Shown: piece by piece, positions 10,429-17,955 of the stretch
Position numbering within the stretch: the first letter of the stretch is position 1
Layout: each line of letters begins with the position of its first letter
DNA from: Flavobacterium hercynium
Lineage (GTDB): Bacteria; Bacteroidota; Bacteroidia; Flavobacteriales; Flavobacteriaceae
Assembly: GCF_002217285.1 (NCBI RefSeq)
Contig: NZ_MUGW01000026.1
Coordinates: forward strand, 1-64,000
DNA: 64,000 nt
Reading direction: 5' to 3'
Notes under the pieces: generated by a model
What the model saw: only the letters and a program-made list of their open reading frames with translations
What the model was told of the DNA's origin: nothing
Database searches by the model: none
Program-made: the position numbers and the translations under genes

Positions 10429-10884
10429 ATGAATAAAAAAAGAATTTTGTTAGCTGATGATGATCTTGATGATACAGAAATGTTTTGTGAAGCTTTGGCT
10501 CTGATCGATAACAATATTGTTTGTGAATGTGCAAATAATGGGAGTGATGCACTAAATAAACTGGATGCTCTGGATTTTAAGCCAGAACTTATTTTTCTGG
10601 ATCTTAATATGCCGGTTATGAATGGCTGGGATTGTCTTAAAACATTAAAAAAAGATAAACGTTATCACAACATCCCGGTTATTATGATTTCGACTTCTTC
10701 GCATAAAAAAGATATGGAAGCAGCCGCAAATCTTGGGGCTCTTTGTTATTTTGTTAAGCCAAATAGTTTTAAAGATTTAAAAGATGTATTACACTCTATA
10801 ACAGCAAGTCTTGGAGCAGATTTAAAAGATGCTATAGCAAATTTGCAAGCTAGTCCTTCTGCAAGTATTTTTTCTTTTGTTTAA
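10429..10884 (+). CDS. Single-domain response regulator (Rcp1-like)
   Basis: A 151-residue stand-alone receiver: acidic pocket Asp10-12 (LLADDD), phospho-acceptor Asp58 in FLDLNMPVMNGWD, switch Ser/Thr in MISTSS and Lys110 in FVKPN. No output domain follows; the last ~25 residues are a variable tail. It sits 2 bp behind the multi-PAS kinase, so the pair forms a transcriptionally coupled two-component system. Single-domain regulators of this kind act by protein contact or phosphorelay rather than by DNA binding. A strong hairpin follows the gene. Confidence 0.9.
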   Translation: MNKKRILLADDDLDDTEMFCEALALIDNNIVCECANNGSDALNKLDALDFKPELIFLDLNMPVMNGWDCLKTLKKDKRYHNIPVIMISTSSHKKDMEAAANLGALCYFVKPNSFKDLKDVLHSITASLGADLKDAIANLQASPSASIFSFV

Positions 10885-10920
10885 GAAGAAACTATTAAAA
10901 ATAAAAATCTCAATATATAA

Positions 10921-10960
10921 AAAATGCCCCCGGATAGTATTTAACTTTTGGGGGCAGTTT
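10921..10960. terminator. Bidirectional rho-independent terminator
   Basis: Arms TGCCCCC (10925-10931) and GGGGGCA (10950-10956) form a 7-bp stem, with A's before it and a short T run after it. It lies between the convergent response regulator and alpha/beta hydrolase genes and can serve both. Confidence 0.75.
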
Positions 10961-10976
10961 ATTGATAAATAGCTTC

Positions 10977-11795
10977 TTATAAGCGAATAAATTCTAAAAT
11001 ATCTTTATTAATAGTATCCGCTTCAGTGGTTGGCATTCCGTGAGGGAAACCAGGATAAGTAATTAATTTTCCATTTTTTAATAACTTAGCTGCTGCCGGA
11101 GCCTGAGTGTAAGGTACGATTTGATCATCTTCACCGTGTAAAACAAGAACCGGAACGTCAACACTTTTAAGGTCTTCTGTAAAATCAGATTCAGAGAAAG
11201 CTTTAACTCCTTTATAATGAGCCAAAGCAGAACCCATCATTCCCTGACGCCACCAGTTGTGTCTGATACCTTCTTTTACTGTTGTACCTTCGCGATTCCA
11301 TCCGTAAAATGGTATCGGAAAATCATAGTAATATTGTGCTCTGCCAGTAGCAACATGCTCTCTGATTTCATCAAAAACAGATACAGGTACACCATCAGGA
11401 TTGTTGTCATTTTTTATCATAATTGGTGTTACAGCACTAATTAAAATAGCTTTGGCAACACGTCCTTTCCCATGTTTGGCTACGTAACGAATTACTTCAC
11501 CACCCCCGGTGGAATGTCCAATATGAATCGCATCTTTTAAATCAAGTGCTGCAGTTAGTTCTGCAATATCTGCTACATAAGTATCCATATCGTTTCCTTC
11601 GGCGCTTTGACCGGAACGCCCGTGTCCTCTTCGGTCGTGAGCAATTACTCTGTAACCTTGCTCAAGAAAAAATAACATTTGAGTATCCCAATCATCCCCG
11701 GATAAGGGCCAGCCGTGGTGAAAAACAATAGGTTGTCCAGTTCCCCAGTCTTTATAATAAATTTCAGTTCCGTCTTTTACTGTAATAGTGCTCAT
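10977..11795 (-). CDS. Alpha/beta hydrolase, cofactor-free haloperoxidase-like
   Basis: A 272-residue alpha/beta-hydrolase with catalytic Ser95 in GHSTGGGE, Asp224 in HGEDDQIVP and His252 in FPHGMPTT. The oxyanion region FHHGWPLSGDDWD and the HDRRGHGRS segment are typical of the non-heme chloroperoxidase/esterase subfamily (about 275 residues). These are serine esterases or perhydrolases; a true halogenation role is not implied. There is no signal peptide, so cytoplasmic. It follows the ring-cleaving dioxygenase by 51 bp on the same strand, suggesting a two-gene operon acting on aromatic or ester compounds. Confidence 0.88.
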   Translation of the reverse strand: MSTITVKDGTEIYYKDWGTGQPIVFHHGWPLSGDDWDTQMLFFLEQGYRVIAHDRRGHGRSGQSAEGNDMDTYVADIAELTAALDLKDAIHIGHSTGGGEVIRYVAKHGKGRVAKAILISAVTPIMIKNDNNPDGVPVSVFDEIREHVATGRAQYYYDFPIPFYGWNREGTTVKEGIRHNWWRQGMMGSALAHYKGVKAFSESDFTEDLKSVDVPVLVLHGEDDQIVPYTQAPAAAKLLKNGKLITYPGFPHGMPTTEADTINKDILEFIRL

Positions 11796-11846
11796 TTTTT
11801 ATAGTTTTTTAATTAATAATTTGTATTATTTTTTTTTAGGTTTTAA

Positions 11847-12785
11847 TTAGTTGATTTTAACCAAATGTGCCTCAATGCTGGCTCTGTCCGATTCGTATTG
11901 TGCAGGCAGTTTTAAATTCTGACCTAATTCTTCAAGACTTTCGTCTACCATAAACCCAGGATTTTCGGTTGCGATTTCGAATAAAACACCACCTGGTTCT
12001 CTGAAATATAGAGAGTGGAAATAGTTTCTGTCAATTTGTGGTGTGATAGACAATCCGTATTCTTCTATTTTTTGACGGAAATGCATTAAAATAGCATCAT
12101 TTTCTACACGAAAAGCAACATGATGTACAGATCCGTTTGCCACATGACCGCGTTTTTCTTCGGCTAATTCTACTAAGTCAACAATGGCAGCGTTTTCTAC
12201 AGCATCTGTTGCGTAGCGAAAACGGTTTACATCCTGATCGATTAATTTATAACCAAATATTTCAGTTAAAATTGCCGCAGTAGCTTTAATGCTGTTTAAA
12301 GTCAAGGTAATATTATGAAAACCTTTAGTTGCAACATCTGCCTTTACTTCGTCAGTTTCCCAAGCTTTTCTTGTGTCTGCTGTTTTAGATTCGATTAATT
12401 CTAATTTTAAACCGTCCGGATCTAAAAACGTAAGGTATTTTTCGCCGAATTTTTCAGCTGGTTTGTTGTAAATTACATTGTATTGCTCAAAACGTTTTTG
12501 CCAAAAATCCAAACTTCCTTTAGGAACAGAGTATCCAATTTCGGTTGCCATTCCAGAACCTTTTCGGCCTTGTTGAATTCCTTCTCCCCAAGGAAAAAAA
12601 GTAAGTATGGTTCCTGCACTTCCAACTTCATCACCAAAATAGAAATGGTATGTTCCCGGATCATCAAAGTTTACTGTTTTTTTAATGAAACGTAATCCTA
12701 ATATTTTGGAGTAAAAGTCGAAGTTGCGTTTAGCGTCGCCTGCAATTGCAGTAATATGGTGTAAGCCTAAAATTTTATTTTCCAT
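11847..12785 (-). CDS. Ring-cleaving dioxygenase of the VOC superfamily (MhqO-like)
   Basis: A 312-residue two-module vicinal oxygen chelate protein. Metal-ligand motifs appear as LHHITAIAGD near the N terminus, VHHVAFRV near residue 220 and the C-terminal Glu in GGVLFEIATENPGF. Length and the GLHHITAIAGDAKRNFDFY start match the MhqO/MhqE/MhqA type of Bacillus, which respond to hydroquinones and catechols; the iron-dependent ring-cleavage activity is inferred from the family. First gene of a two-gene operon with the alpha/beta hydrolase, divergent from a sigma-54 activator at 13099. A -7 box and a distant palindrome lie upstream. Confidence 0.85.
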   Translation of the reverse strand: MENKILGLHHITAIAGDAKRNFDFYSKILGLRFIKKTVNFDDPGTYHFYFGDEVGSAGTILTFFPWGEGIQQGRKGSGMATEIGYSVPKGSLDFWQKRFEQYNVIYNKPAEKFGEKYLTFLDPDGLKLELIESKTADTRKAWETDEVKADVATKGFHNITLTLNSIKATAAILTEIFGYKLIDQDVNRFRYATDAVENAAIVDLVELAEEKRGHVANGSVHHVAFRVENDAILMHFRQKIEEYGLSITPQIDRNYFHSLYFREPGGVLFEIATENPGFMVDESLEELGQNLKLPAQYESDRASIEAHLVKIN

Positions 12786-12822
12786 GGTTTCTATATATTA
12801 AATTGTTATTGATTTTCTTTTA

Positions 12823-12830
12823 CAAATTTA
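12823..12830 (-). promoter_or_regulatory. -7 box of the dioxygenase operon
   Basis: On the minus strand this reads TAAATTTG, an exact match to the Bacteroidota TAnnTTTG box, 38 bp upstream of the dioxygenase ATG. No clear TTG is found at the expected -33 position. Confidence 0.5.
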
Positions 12831-12980
12831 CTTCGGTAATCCACATGCATCGGTTAATGTAGATTAAGAAGTGATACTAACTTGTTTTCTTTTGTTATTC
12901 TACTACTATCCAAATTGCATTCCGTTATGTTTAATTATTTGTAAATCAGTTATTAAAGTGGTTTTGGCGTATTTTTTAAA

Positions 12981-12994
12981 TACGATATATCGTA
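12981..12994. promoter_or_regulatory. Palindromic operator candidate, copy 1
   Basis: TACGATATATCGTA is a perfect 14-bp palindrome. The same core recurs upstream of the long minus-strand run (26205-26220) and, with one mismatch in 12, at 29641-29652. Position between a sigma-54 activator gene and its divergent neighbour suggests a binding site for that activator or another shared regulator. Confidence 0.55.
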
Positions 12995-13098
12995 ATTTTA
13001 TATATAGAGATTCTTTTTATTTCAACAATCCATAGCAATTCTATTAAGGCTATTGTTTAAATTTACACGATTACCAATTCAATACCACAATAGTTATT

Positions 13099-14682
13099 AT
13101 GGAAAAGTCAAAGGATCAGGCGGCGCTTATTACACAGCGATTGCAGGAAAGAGAAAAGGAGCAAATGCTTATTTTGTCGATCTGTAAAGCACTTTCCGAA
13201 GTTTTGACTAGTGCAGAATTTCATAATGTTATTGATGATGTTCTAAAGCATCATTTTTCTTTTGAAGATTTTATTTTGGCTTCGTCTAAAGAAAATGAAA
13301 CAGAATATCAGGTTTTCTATCAATTTACTGCTCAAAAAAAGTTAAGTAATGCCATTTATTCTACTAATGATGGTTTTTTTGATGTCTGTCTGAATACCGC
13401 TGATATGGTGGTTTTTGATATTAAAAGTTTAACAGAAAATAAAAATGCACTTCCGGCTTATCTTCTAAATGTGAAAGATTTTAAGAATGGTATTGGAGTT
13501 TGTTTACCTAATCATCGAAATAATCACAATGTATTGTTTCTTTTTTTTAAAAATGCAGCAGGATTTAGCAGAGAAGCAAATCGAATACTTCGAGGCATTG
13601 CCACACAATTATCTATAACCGTGGGTAATATCAAAATAGCAGAAGCTTATCAAAATAGTTTAGCAGAATTAAGCAGCTTGAAACGTAATTTTGATAAGAA
13701 TCAAATACCAAATGTAAAATTAGAAAGCTCAGGTTTTCATGGCATTATCGGCAATAGTGCTGCAATGCAGGAGGTTTACGAATTGATTGGTCAGGTAGCG
13801 CCATCACAATCTACCGTTTTGATTTGTGGTGAAACAGGAACGGGAAAAGAACTTGTAGCAAAGGCAATTCATACTTTATCAAGGGTTTCTAATGAAAAAA
13901 TGGTAAAAGTAAATTGTGCTTCGATTCCTGAAAATTTGATTGAAAGTGAATTATTTGGTCATGAAAAAGGTGCTTTTACAGGAGCTTTAGATTCGAGAAT
14001 TGGAAAGTTTGAACAAGCTGATAACGGAACAATTTTCTTAGATGAAATAGGCGAATTACCGCTTGAACTTCAAGGTAAATTATTGCGTGTACTACAGGAA
14101 AAAGAAATTGAAAGAATAGGAGGTCGAACCACCAAGAAGATCAATGTTCGTGTGATTGCAGCCACAAACCGATCACTCGAAAAAGAAGTGGCAGATGGCC
14201 GTTTTAGAAGTGATTTGTATTATCGACTGAATGTTTTTCCAATTTTGCTTCCGGCTTTACGCGAACGTTCGGCTGATATTGAAATATTGGCTCAATTTTT
14301 CTTAGAAAAGCATTCTGCTAAAATGGGAAAAAATATTACCGGATTTTCTAAAAAGGTAATAAACAGTATGACTGCAAACAGCTGGCAGGGTAATGTAAGG
14401 GAATTAGAAAATATGGTAGAACGCGCTGTTTTATTTGCGAATGAAAAAGTTATTAAGGAAATGATTTTTCCTGAAATTTTTAAAACAGAATCAAAAGATA
14501 CCGAAACAGAATTCTATACCAAAACATTACAGGAAGTAGAGAAGGAGCACATTCTTAAAGTTGTAAAAAAATGCGGCGGAAGAATTTCAGGTCCTCAGGG
14601 CGCCGCAATTTTATTAGGAGTTCCTGCAACAACACTTATTTCGAGAATGCAGAAATTAGGCATTAAAAAGAAGCATTTTTAA
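13099..14682 (+). CDS. Sigma-54-dependent transcriptional activator with GAF-type sensor domain
   Basis: A 527-residue enhancer-binding protein. Residues ~30-185 look like a GAF-type ligand domain, followed by a coiled linker and an AAA+ sigma-54 interaction domain with Walker A GETGTGKE, the sigma-54 contact loop GAFTGA, Walker [12 protein letters not shown] and an arginine-finger region. The C-terminal Fis-type HTH is [22 protein letters not shown]. There is no receiver domain, so it is probably controlled by a small molecule. Divergent from the ring-cleaving dioxygenase operon, it is the natural candidate to activate detoxification genes nearby. It shares AAA+ and HTH design with the response regulator at 16590, a likely paralogue. 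Confidence 0.88.
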   Translation: MEKSKDQAALITQRLQEREKEQMLILSICKALSEVLTSAEFHNVIDDVLKHHFSFEDFILASSKENETEYQVFYQFTAQKKLSNAIYSTNDGFFDVCLNTADMVVFDIKSLTENKNALPAYLLNVKDFKNGIGVCLPNHRNNHNVLFLFFKNAAGFSREANRILRGIATQLSITVGNIKIAEAYQNSLAELSSLKRNFDKNQIPNVKLESSGFHGIIGNSAAMQEVYELIGQVAPSQSTVLICGETGTGKELVAKAIHTLSRVSNEKMVKVNCASIPENLIESELFGHEKGAFTGALDSRIGKFEQADNGTIFLDEIGELPLELQGKLLRVLQEKEIERIGGRTTKKINVRVIAATNRSLEKEVADGRFRSDLYYRLNVFPILLPALRERSADIEILAQFFLEKHSAKMGKNITGFSKKVINSMTANSWQGNVRELENMVERAVLFANEKVIKEMIFPEIFKTESKDTETEFYTKTLQEVEKEHILKVVKKCGGRISGPQGAAILLGVPATTLISRMQKLGIKKKHF

Positions 14683-14687
14683 GTTGA

Positions 14688-15305
14688 TTATTCTTGTGTT
14701 ACCTTTATTTTACCGGAAGAAATAGCCCAGAAAATCAATAACAGCATGCTAATTGCCAATGCAACAGCAGGAAATTGAAAAGAAATTGCAAAAGCAATAA
14801 TGTAGGTTGGAAGTCCGTATAAATAATTTTTCCTGATTTTTTGTATAGCGGAATTGGTAATTCCGGGACGTAACAATTTTTTATTATTACTGGCAATAAA
14901 CCATAAAAGGTTATATGAAATATTGATAAGAACAAAAATACCAGTATAAATTGCTACTGCGATACCCGAAGCTTCTCCTTCAAAAAAACGAGCCAGTAAA
15001 GCTGTTGGATAGGATACAGCAGAAACCAAAAATAGAATTAATCCGTTGGCAAACATAAGCGCGGTTGTACGGCTGTAAATTTGTTTGAAAATCTTGTGAT
15101 GATTCACCCACATGATGAAAATACTGAAAAATGAAAGCGTAAATGCCAAATAAGTTGTCCATTCACTTTTAAGGTAATTCAGTAATTGAATACCATTTTT
15201 AACAGTGTTGGTATCGGGAGCATGAAGATCCAGCACCAAAAGCGTAATGGCAATGGCAAAAACGGCATCGCTAAAATTCTCGATACGTACAGTTTCTTTT
15301 TCCAT
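14688..15305 (-). CDS. TMEM175-family (DUF1211) potassium channel-like membrane protein
   Basis: A 205-residue integral membrane protein with about six hydrophobic segments. The first helix carries the RxxxFSD signature of TMEM175 channels (Arg7 to Asp13, RIENFSDAVFAIAITLLVLDL). Bacterial members form tetrameric potassium channels; conductance here is inferred from the family. It is the last gene of the long minus-strand run, 3 bp after the cupin gene, and its end is only 5 bp from the convergent sigma-54 activator gene, with no terminator visible between them. Confidence 0.82.
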   Translation of the reverse strand: MEKETVRIENFSDAVFAIAITLLVLDLHAPDTNTVKNGIQLLNYLKSEWTTYLAFTLSFFSIFIMWVNHHKIFKQIYSRTTALMFANGLILFLVSAVSYPTALLARFFEGEASGIAVAIYTGIFVLINISYNLLWFIASNNKKLLRPGITNSAIQKIRKNYLYGLPTYIIAFAISFQFPAVALAISMLLLIFWAISSGKIKVTQE

Positions 15306-15308
15306 TTT

Positions 15309-15659
15309 TTATATTTTTATAAATATTGACTTTCGCATAGTCGGTTCAATATTTTTAGTTTTATGTCCTTTGCCTGTAGTGTCTTCTACCAACAATATGG
15401 ATCCTGTAGCAAAGGTTCTTTTTTCACCCAGAGAAGTTTCGATTAGTACCCCGCCATCAATTAAAATAATATATTGACGATCCGGAGCATTATGAAAATC
15501 ATAATCATAAGATGGAATCACTTCTCTAAAAACGATTGATTTTACAGGTTCATCATCAGATAAAAATCCGATCGCACCATTGTTTTTCAACGGTACTTCG
15601 AAATCTTCAAAATGGCTTTCACCATTTGTATCGCTGTAAATGCGGGTTATTTGTATCAT
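15309..15659 (-). CDS. Small cupin-fold protein
   Basis: A 116-residue single-domain cupin-like protein. The double-stranded beta-helix is suggested by the alternating segments FREVIPSYDYDFHNAPDRQYIILIDGGVLIET and TFATGSILLVEDTTGKGHKT. Metal ligands of the classical cupin motifs are only partly present (His of DFHNAP, His of GKGHKT). The protein at 44528 shares the segment LLAEDLKGKGHSWD and is an exported relative. Its ATG overlaps the stop of the esterase gene by one base, so translation is probably coupled. Function unknown. Confidence 0.72.
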   Translation of the reverse strand: MIQITRIYSDTNGESHFEDFEVPLKNNGAIGFLSDDEPVKSIVFREVIPSYDYDFHNAPDRQYIILIDGGVLIETSLGEKRTFATGSILLVEDTTGKGHKTKNIEPTMRKSIFIKI

Positions 15660-16279
15660 TACTTTTTTGTAAAAACAAGTTCGTTGGCAAGGTCAATTTC
15701 GTCCTGACTAATGGTATGTCCCATGTCCGGATAGATTTTTTTAGTAACGGCTGCACCCATTTTAGTGAGTAATTTTTCCGTATCATTTACTCGTTCTACA
15801 GGAACGTGAAAATCAGGATCGCTCGTTCCGATGAAGATTGGTGTATTTTCGAAATTTCCGGCATAATGCTCTTCATATACTTTATCACCAATTAATCCGC
15901 CTGTAAAAGCTACAACTCCACCATATTTTGCAGCATTTCGGGCTGTAAATTCTAAAGCAAGACATGCGCCTTGTGAGAATCCCAGGAAGTAAATGTTTTC
16001 TTTTTCGATTCCGTTTTTCTCGATCTTCGTTACTACATCTGCAATTGTTGCCAATGATTTAGAAAATGAAGGTTCATTCTCTGCAATGGGAACTAAAAAA
16101 GAATACGGATACCAGGTTCTGTTTTCTGCTTGTGGCGCAATCAACGCAAAATCGTCTACATTTAGATATCTTGCAATTGAGAGAATATCGTTGGAACCTG
16201 CACCACGACCATGAATCATGATTAAGGCTTTTTTTGCTTCTTTCAGAGGTGTTCCAGCTGTTATATTGTCTAAGTTCAT
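15659..16279 (-). CDS. Phospholipase/carboxylesterase-type hydrolase (MhqD-like)
   Basis: A 206-residue cytosolic serine hydrolase: HGRGAGSND oxyanion motif, nucleophile elbow GFSQGA, Asp in GTSDPDFHVP and His in DMGHTIS. This matches the carboxylesterase/phospholipase family that includes Bacillus MhqD. An ATG further upstream (16396) would add 39 basic residues overlapping the previous gene and no domain; the ATG at 16279, giving MNLDNITAG, is preferred because it leaves a 16-bp gap to that gene. Member of the long minus-strand run together with dioxygenase- and DoxX-like genes that accompany it in the Bacillus MhqR regulon. Confidence 0.85.
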   Translation of the reverse strand: MNLDNITAGTPLKEAKKALIMIHGRGAGSNDILSIARYLNVDDFALIAPQAENRTWYPYSFLVPIAENEPSFSKSLATIADVVTKIEKNGIEKENIYFLGFSQGACLALEFTARNAAKYGGVVAFTGGLIGDKVYEEHYAGNFENTPIFIGTSDPDFHVPVERVNDTEKLLTKMGAAVTKKIYPDMGHTISQDEIDLANELVFTKK

Positions 16280-16295
16280 ACGTCTTTTTTTTAAA

Positions 16296-16586
16296 TTATT
16301 TTTTCCAGATGTCTTGGTATTCTTCCGGATTTTTTTTGAATTGTGCATGCACGTACGGACAAAGAGGTAATACCACCATGTTATGTGCGCGCACATACGA
16401 AGTCATTTCGTTAAGCAGCATTTTTGCATATCCCTTTCCTTCGCCCTCCGGTTCAACACCAGTATGGTAAACAGTTAGCAAATCATCTTTGATACTTACT
16501 GTCATTTCTCCCAGTTTTTTAGTATCAACATAAAGGTTAAAAGCACCGTGTTTTTTCTCGTCTAATTCTAGTTTTATCGCTTCCAT
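16296..16586 (-). CDS. Small GNAT-fold N-acetyltransferase (YjdJ/Acetyltransf_CG type)
   Basis: A 96-residue minimal GCN5-related fold with the acetyl-CoA loop VEPEGEGKGYAKMLLNEM and the family tail LPLCPYVHAQFKKNPEEYQ. These short GNAT-like proteins are widespread and their substrates unknown. It lies 3 bp after the sigma-54 response regulator on the same strand. Confidence 0.85.
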   Translation of the reverse strand: MEAIKLELDEKKHGAFNLYVDTKKLGEMTVSIKDDLLTVYHTGVEPEGEGKGYAKMLLNEMTSYVRAHNMVVLPLCPYVHAQFKKNPEEYQDIWKK

Positions 16587-16589
16587 ATC

Positions 16590-17945
16590 TTAATTATATC
16601 CTTGTTTTATACCTAATTTTTTCATTTTTGAATACAATGTTTGCGGTTGCATTTGTAGTAACTCTGCTGCACCTCCGGCACCTGAGACCTTTCCTCCACA
16701 ATTTTGCAGTGCATTCATAATATGCTCTTTTTCCATTTCCTCCATAGATTTCATTTTTCCGTTGTTTTCGGAAGAAAAAGAAATGTTAGCAGGAAGATCG
16801 AATTTTTCAATTTCGTTTGTTCTGGTCAGTAAAACGTTTCTTTCGATCATGTGTTCCAGTTCACGAATATTACCCGGCCAGTCGTAGTGCATCAGTTGCG
16901 CTAAAGCAGATGAAGAAATCCCCGAAACATTTTTACGGGCATTGGCTGCGTATTTTTTTAAAAAGTAATGTGCTAAAGCTTCAATATCATTTTTACGATC
17001 TTTTAATGGAGGCAATTGAATAGGGAAGACGTTTAGCCTGTAATACAAATCTAATCTGAAACGGCCCTCTGCAACTTCTTTTTCCAGAGATCTGTTGGTT
17101 GCAGCTACAACACGCACATTAATTTTAATGGTAGAATTACCACCAAGACGCTGAATTTCTTTTTCCTGTAAAACGCGCAATAATTTCACCTGAGATTCTA
17201 ATGGCAATTCACCAATTTCATCTAAGAAAATAGTTCCGTTATGTGCTTGTTCAAATTTACCGATACGCAATGTATTAGCTCCAGTAAAAGCTCCTTTCTC
17301 ATGACCGAATAATTCTGATTCTATTAAGGATTGTGGTAAAGCAGCACAATTTACAACCACAATATTATTTGATTTATGAGCAGAAAGATCATGAATAGCG
17401 TGTGCAACTCTTTCTTTTCCGGTTCCGCTTTCGCCGAGAATCAAAACAGAAGTTTCTGCCGGTGCTACAATTTTGATCTTTTCTGTTACTTCTTTTAATG
17501 CAGCACTGTTGCCAATAATACCTTCGATTTCTTCTGTTCCGGCTGTTGCGGGAATAGCAGTAAAAACTTCTTTTTCTTCGTTGTATCTGTATTTTGCAAT
17601 GTCAAGCATTATAATAAGATCCCGCTCTCTAAAAGGTTTTACCATAAAACCATAAGGATGCGTTTCTTTTACCGCTTCGAGAGTTGACTGATTGGTATTG
17701 GCAGAAATGTATAAAAAAGGCAACTGCATTTTGCGTAGTTCCCAAGCAAGATCAATTCCGGTAAGATCGCCTTTTAGCATAATATCAAGCAAAACCCAAT
17801 CCGGTTTTTTAGCCTCGATTAATTTACGCGCCTGAACCACAGAAGAAGCAATGCCGGTAATGGTATAACCAGCTTTAACCAACATGATTTTTAGATCATT
17901 AGCTACTATAAATTCATCTTCAACAATTAGAATTTTTTCCTTCAT
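16590..17945 (-). CDS. NtrC-family sigma-54 response regulator
   Basis: A 451-residue response regulator: receiver domain with acidic pocket Glu9-Asp10, phospho-acceptor Asp54 (LLDIMLKGDLTG) and the KPF motif; AAA+ domain with Walker A GESGTGKE and the sigma-54 loop GAFTGA; Fis-type C-terminal HTH AAELLQMQPQTLYSKMKKLGI. It starts 10 bp after the TPR histidine kinase gene, its probable partner. Expected to drive sigma-54 promoters; a candidate promoter of that kind lies upstream of the whole run (26135-26150) and a weaker one before the kinase (20262-20277). Confidence 0.9.
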   Translation of the reverse strand: MKEKILIVEDEFIVANDLKIMLVKAGYTITGIASSVVQARKLIEAKKPDWVLLDIMLKGDLTGIDLAWELRKMQLPFLYISANTNQSTLEAVKETHPYGFMVKPFRERDLIIMLDIAKYRYNEEKEVFTAIPATAGTEEIEGIIGNSAALKEVTEKIKIVAPAETSVLILGESGTGKERVAHAIHDLSAHKSNNIVVVNCAALPQSLIESELFGHEKGAFTGANTLRIGKFEQAHNGTIFLDEIGELPLESQVKLLRVLQEKEIQRLGGNSTIKINVRVVAATNRSLEKEVAEGRFRLDLYYRLNVFPIQLPPLKDRKNDIEALAHYFLKKYAANARKNVSGISSSALAQLMHYDWPGNIRELEHMIERNVLLTRTNEIEKFDLPANISFSSENNGKMKSMEEMEKEHIMNALQNCGGKVSGAGGAAELLQMQPQTLYSKMKKLGIKQGYN

Positions 17946-17955
17946 TACCTAAAAT

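Larger units (their letters stand above)
12786..13098. other. Divergent regulatory region, 313 bp
   Basis: Lies between the dioxygenase operon and the sigma-54 regulator. It holds a minus-strand -7 box (12823-12830), a 14-bp perfect palindrome (12981-12994) and a plus-strand near-match TAAATTTA at 13058-13065. I searched both strands for GG-N10-GC sigma-54 promoters and found none here. No small gene is apparent. Confidence 0.55.

Noticed and set aside
12786..13098. Sigma-54 promoter for the dioxygenase operon
   Set aside because: Searched both strands for GG-N10-GC with supporting bases; none found, only a TAnnTTTG box.
15659..16396. Long form of the MhqD-like esterase starting at 16396
   Set aside because: The extra 39 residues overlap the GNAT gene and carry no domain; ATG 16279 fits spacing and homology.
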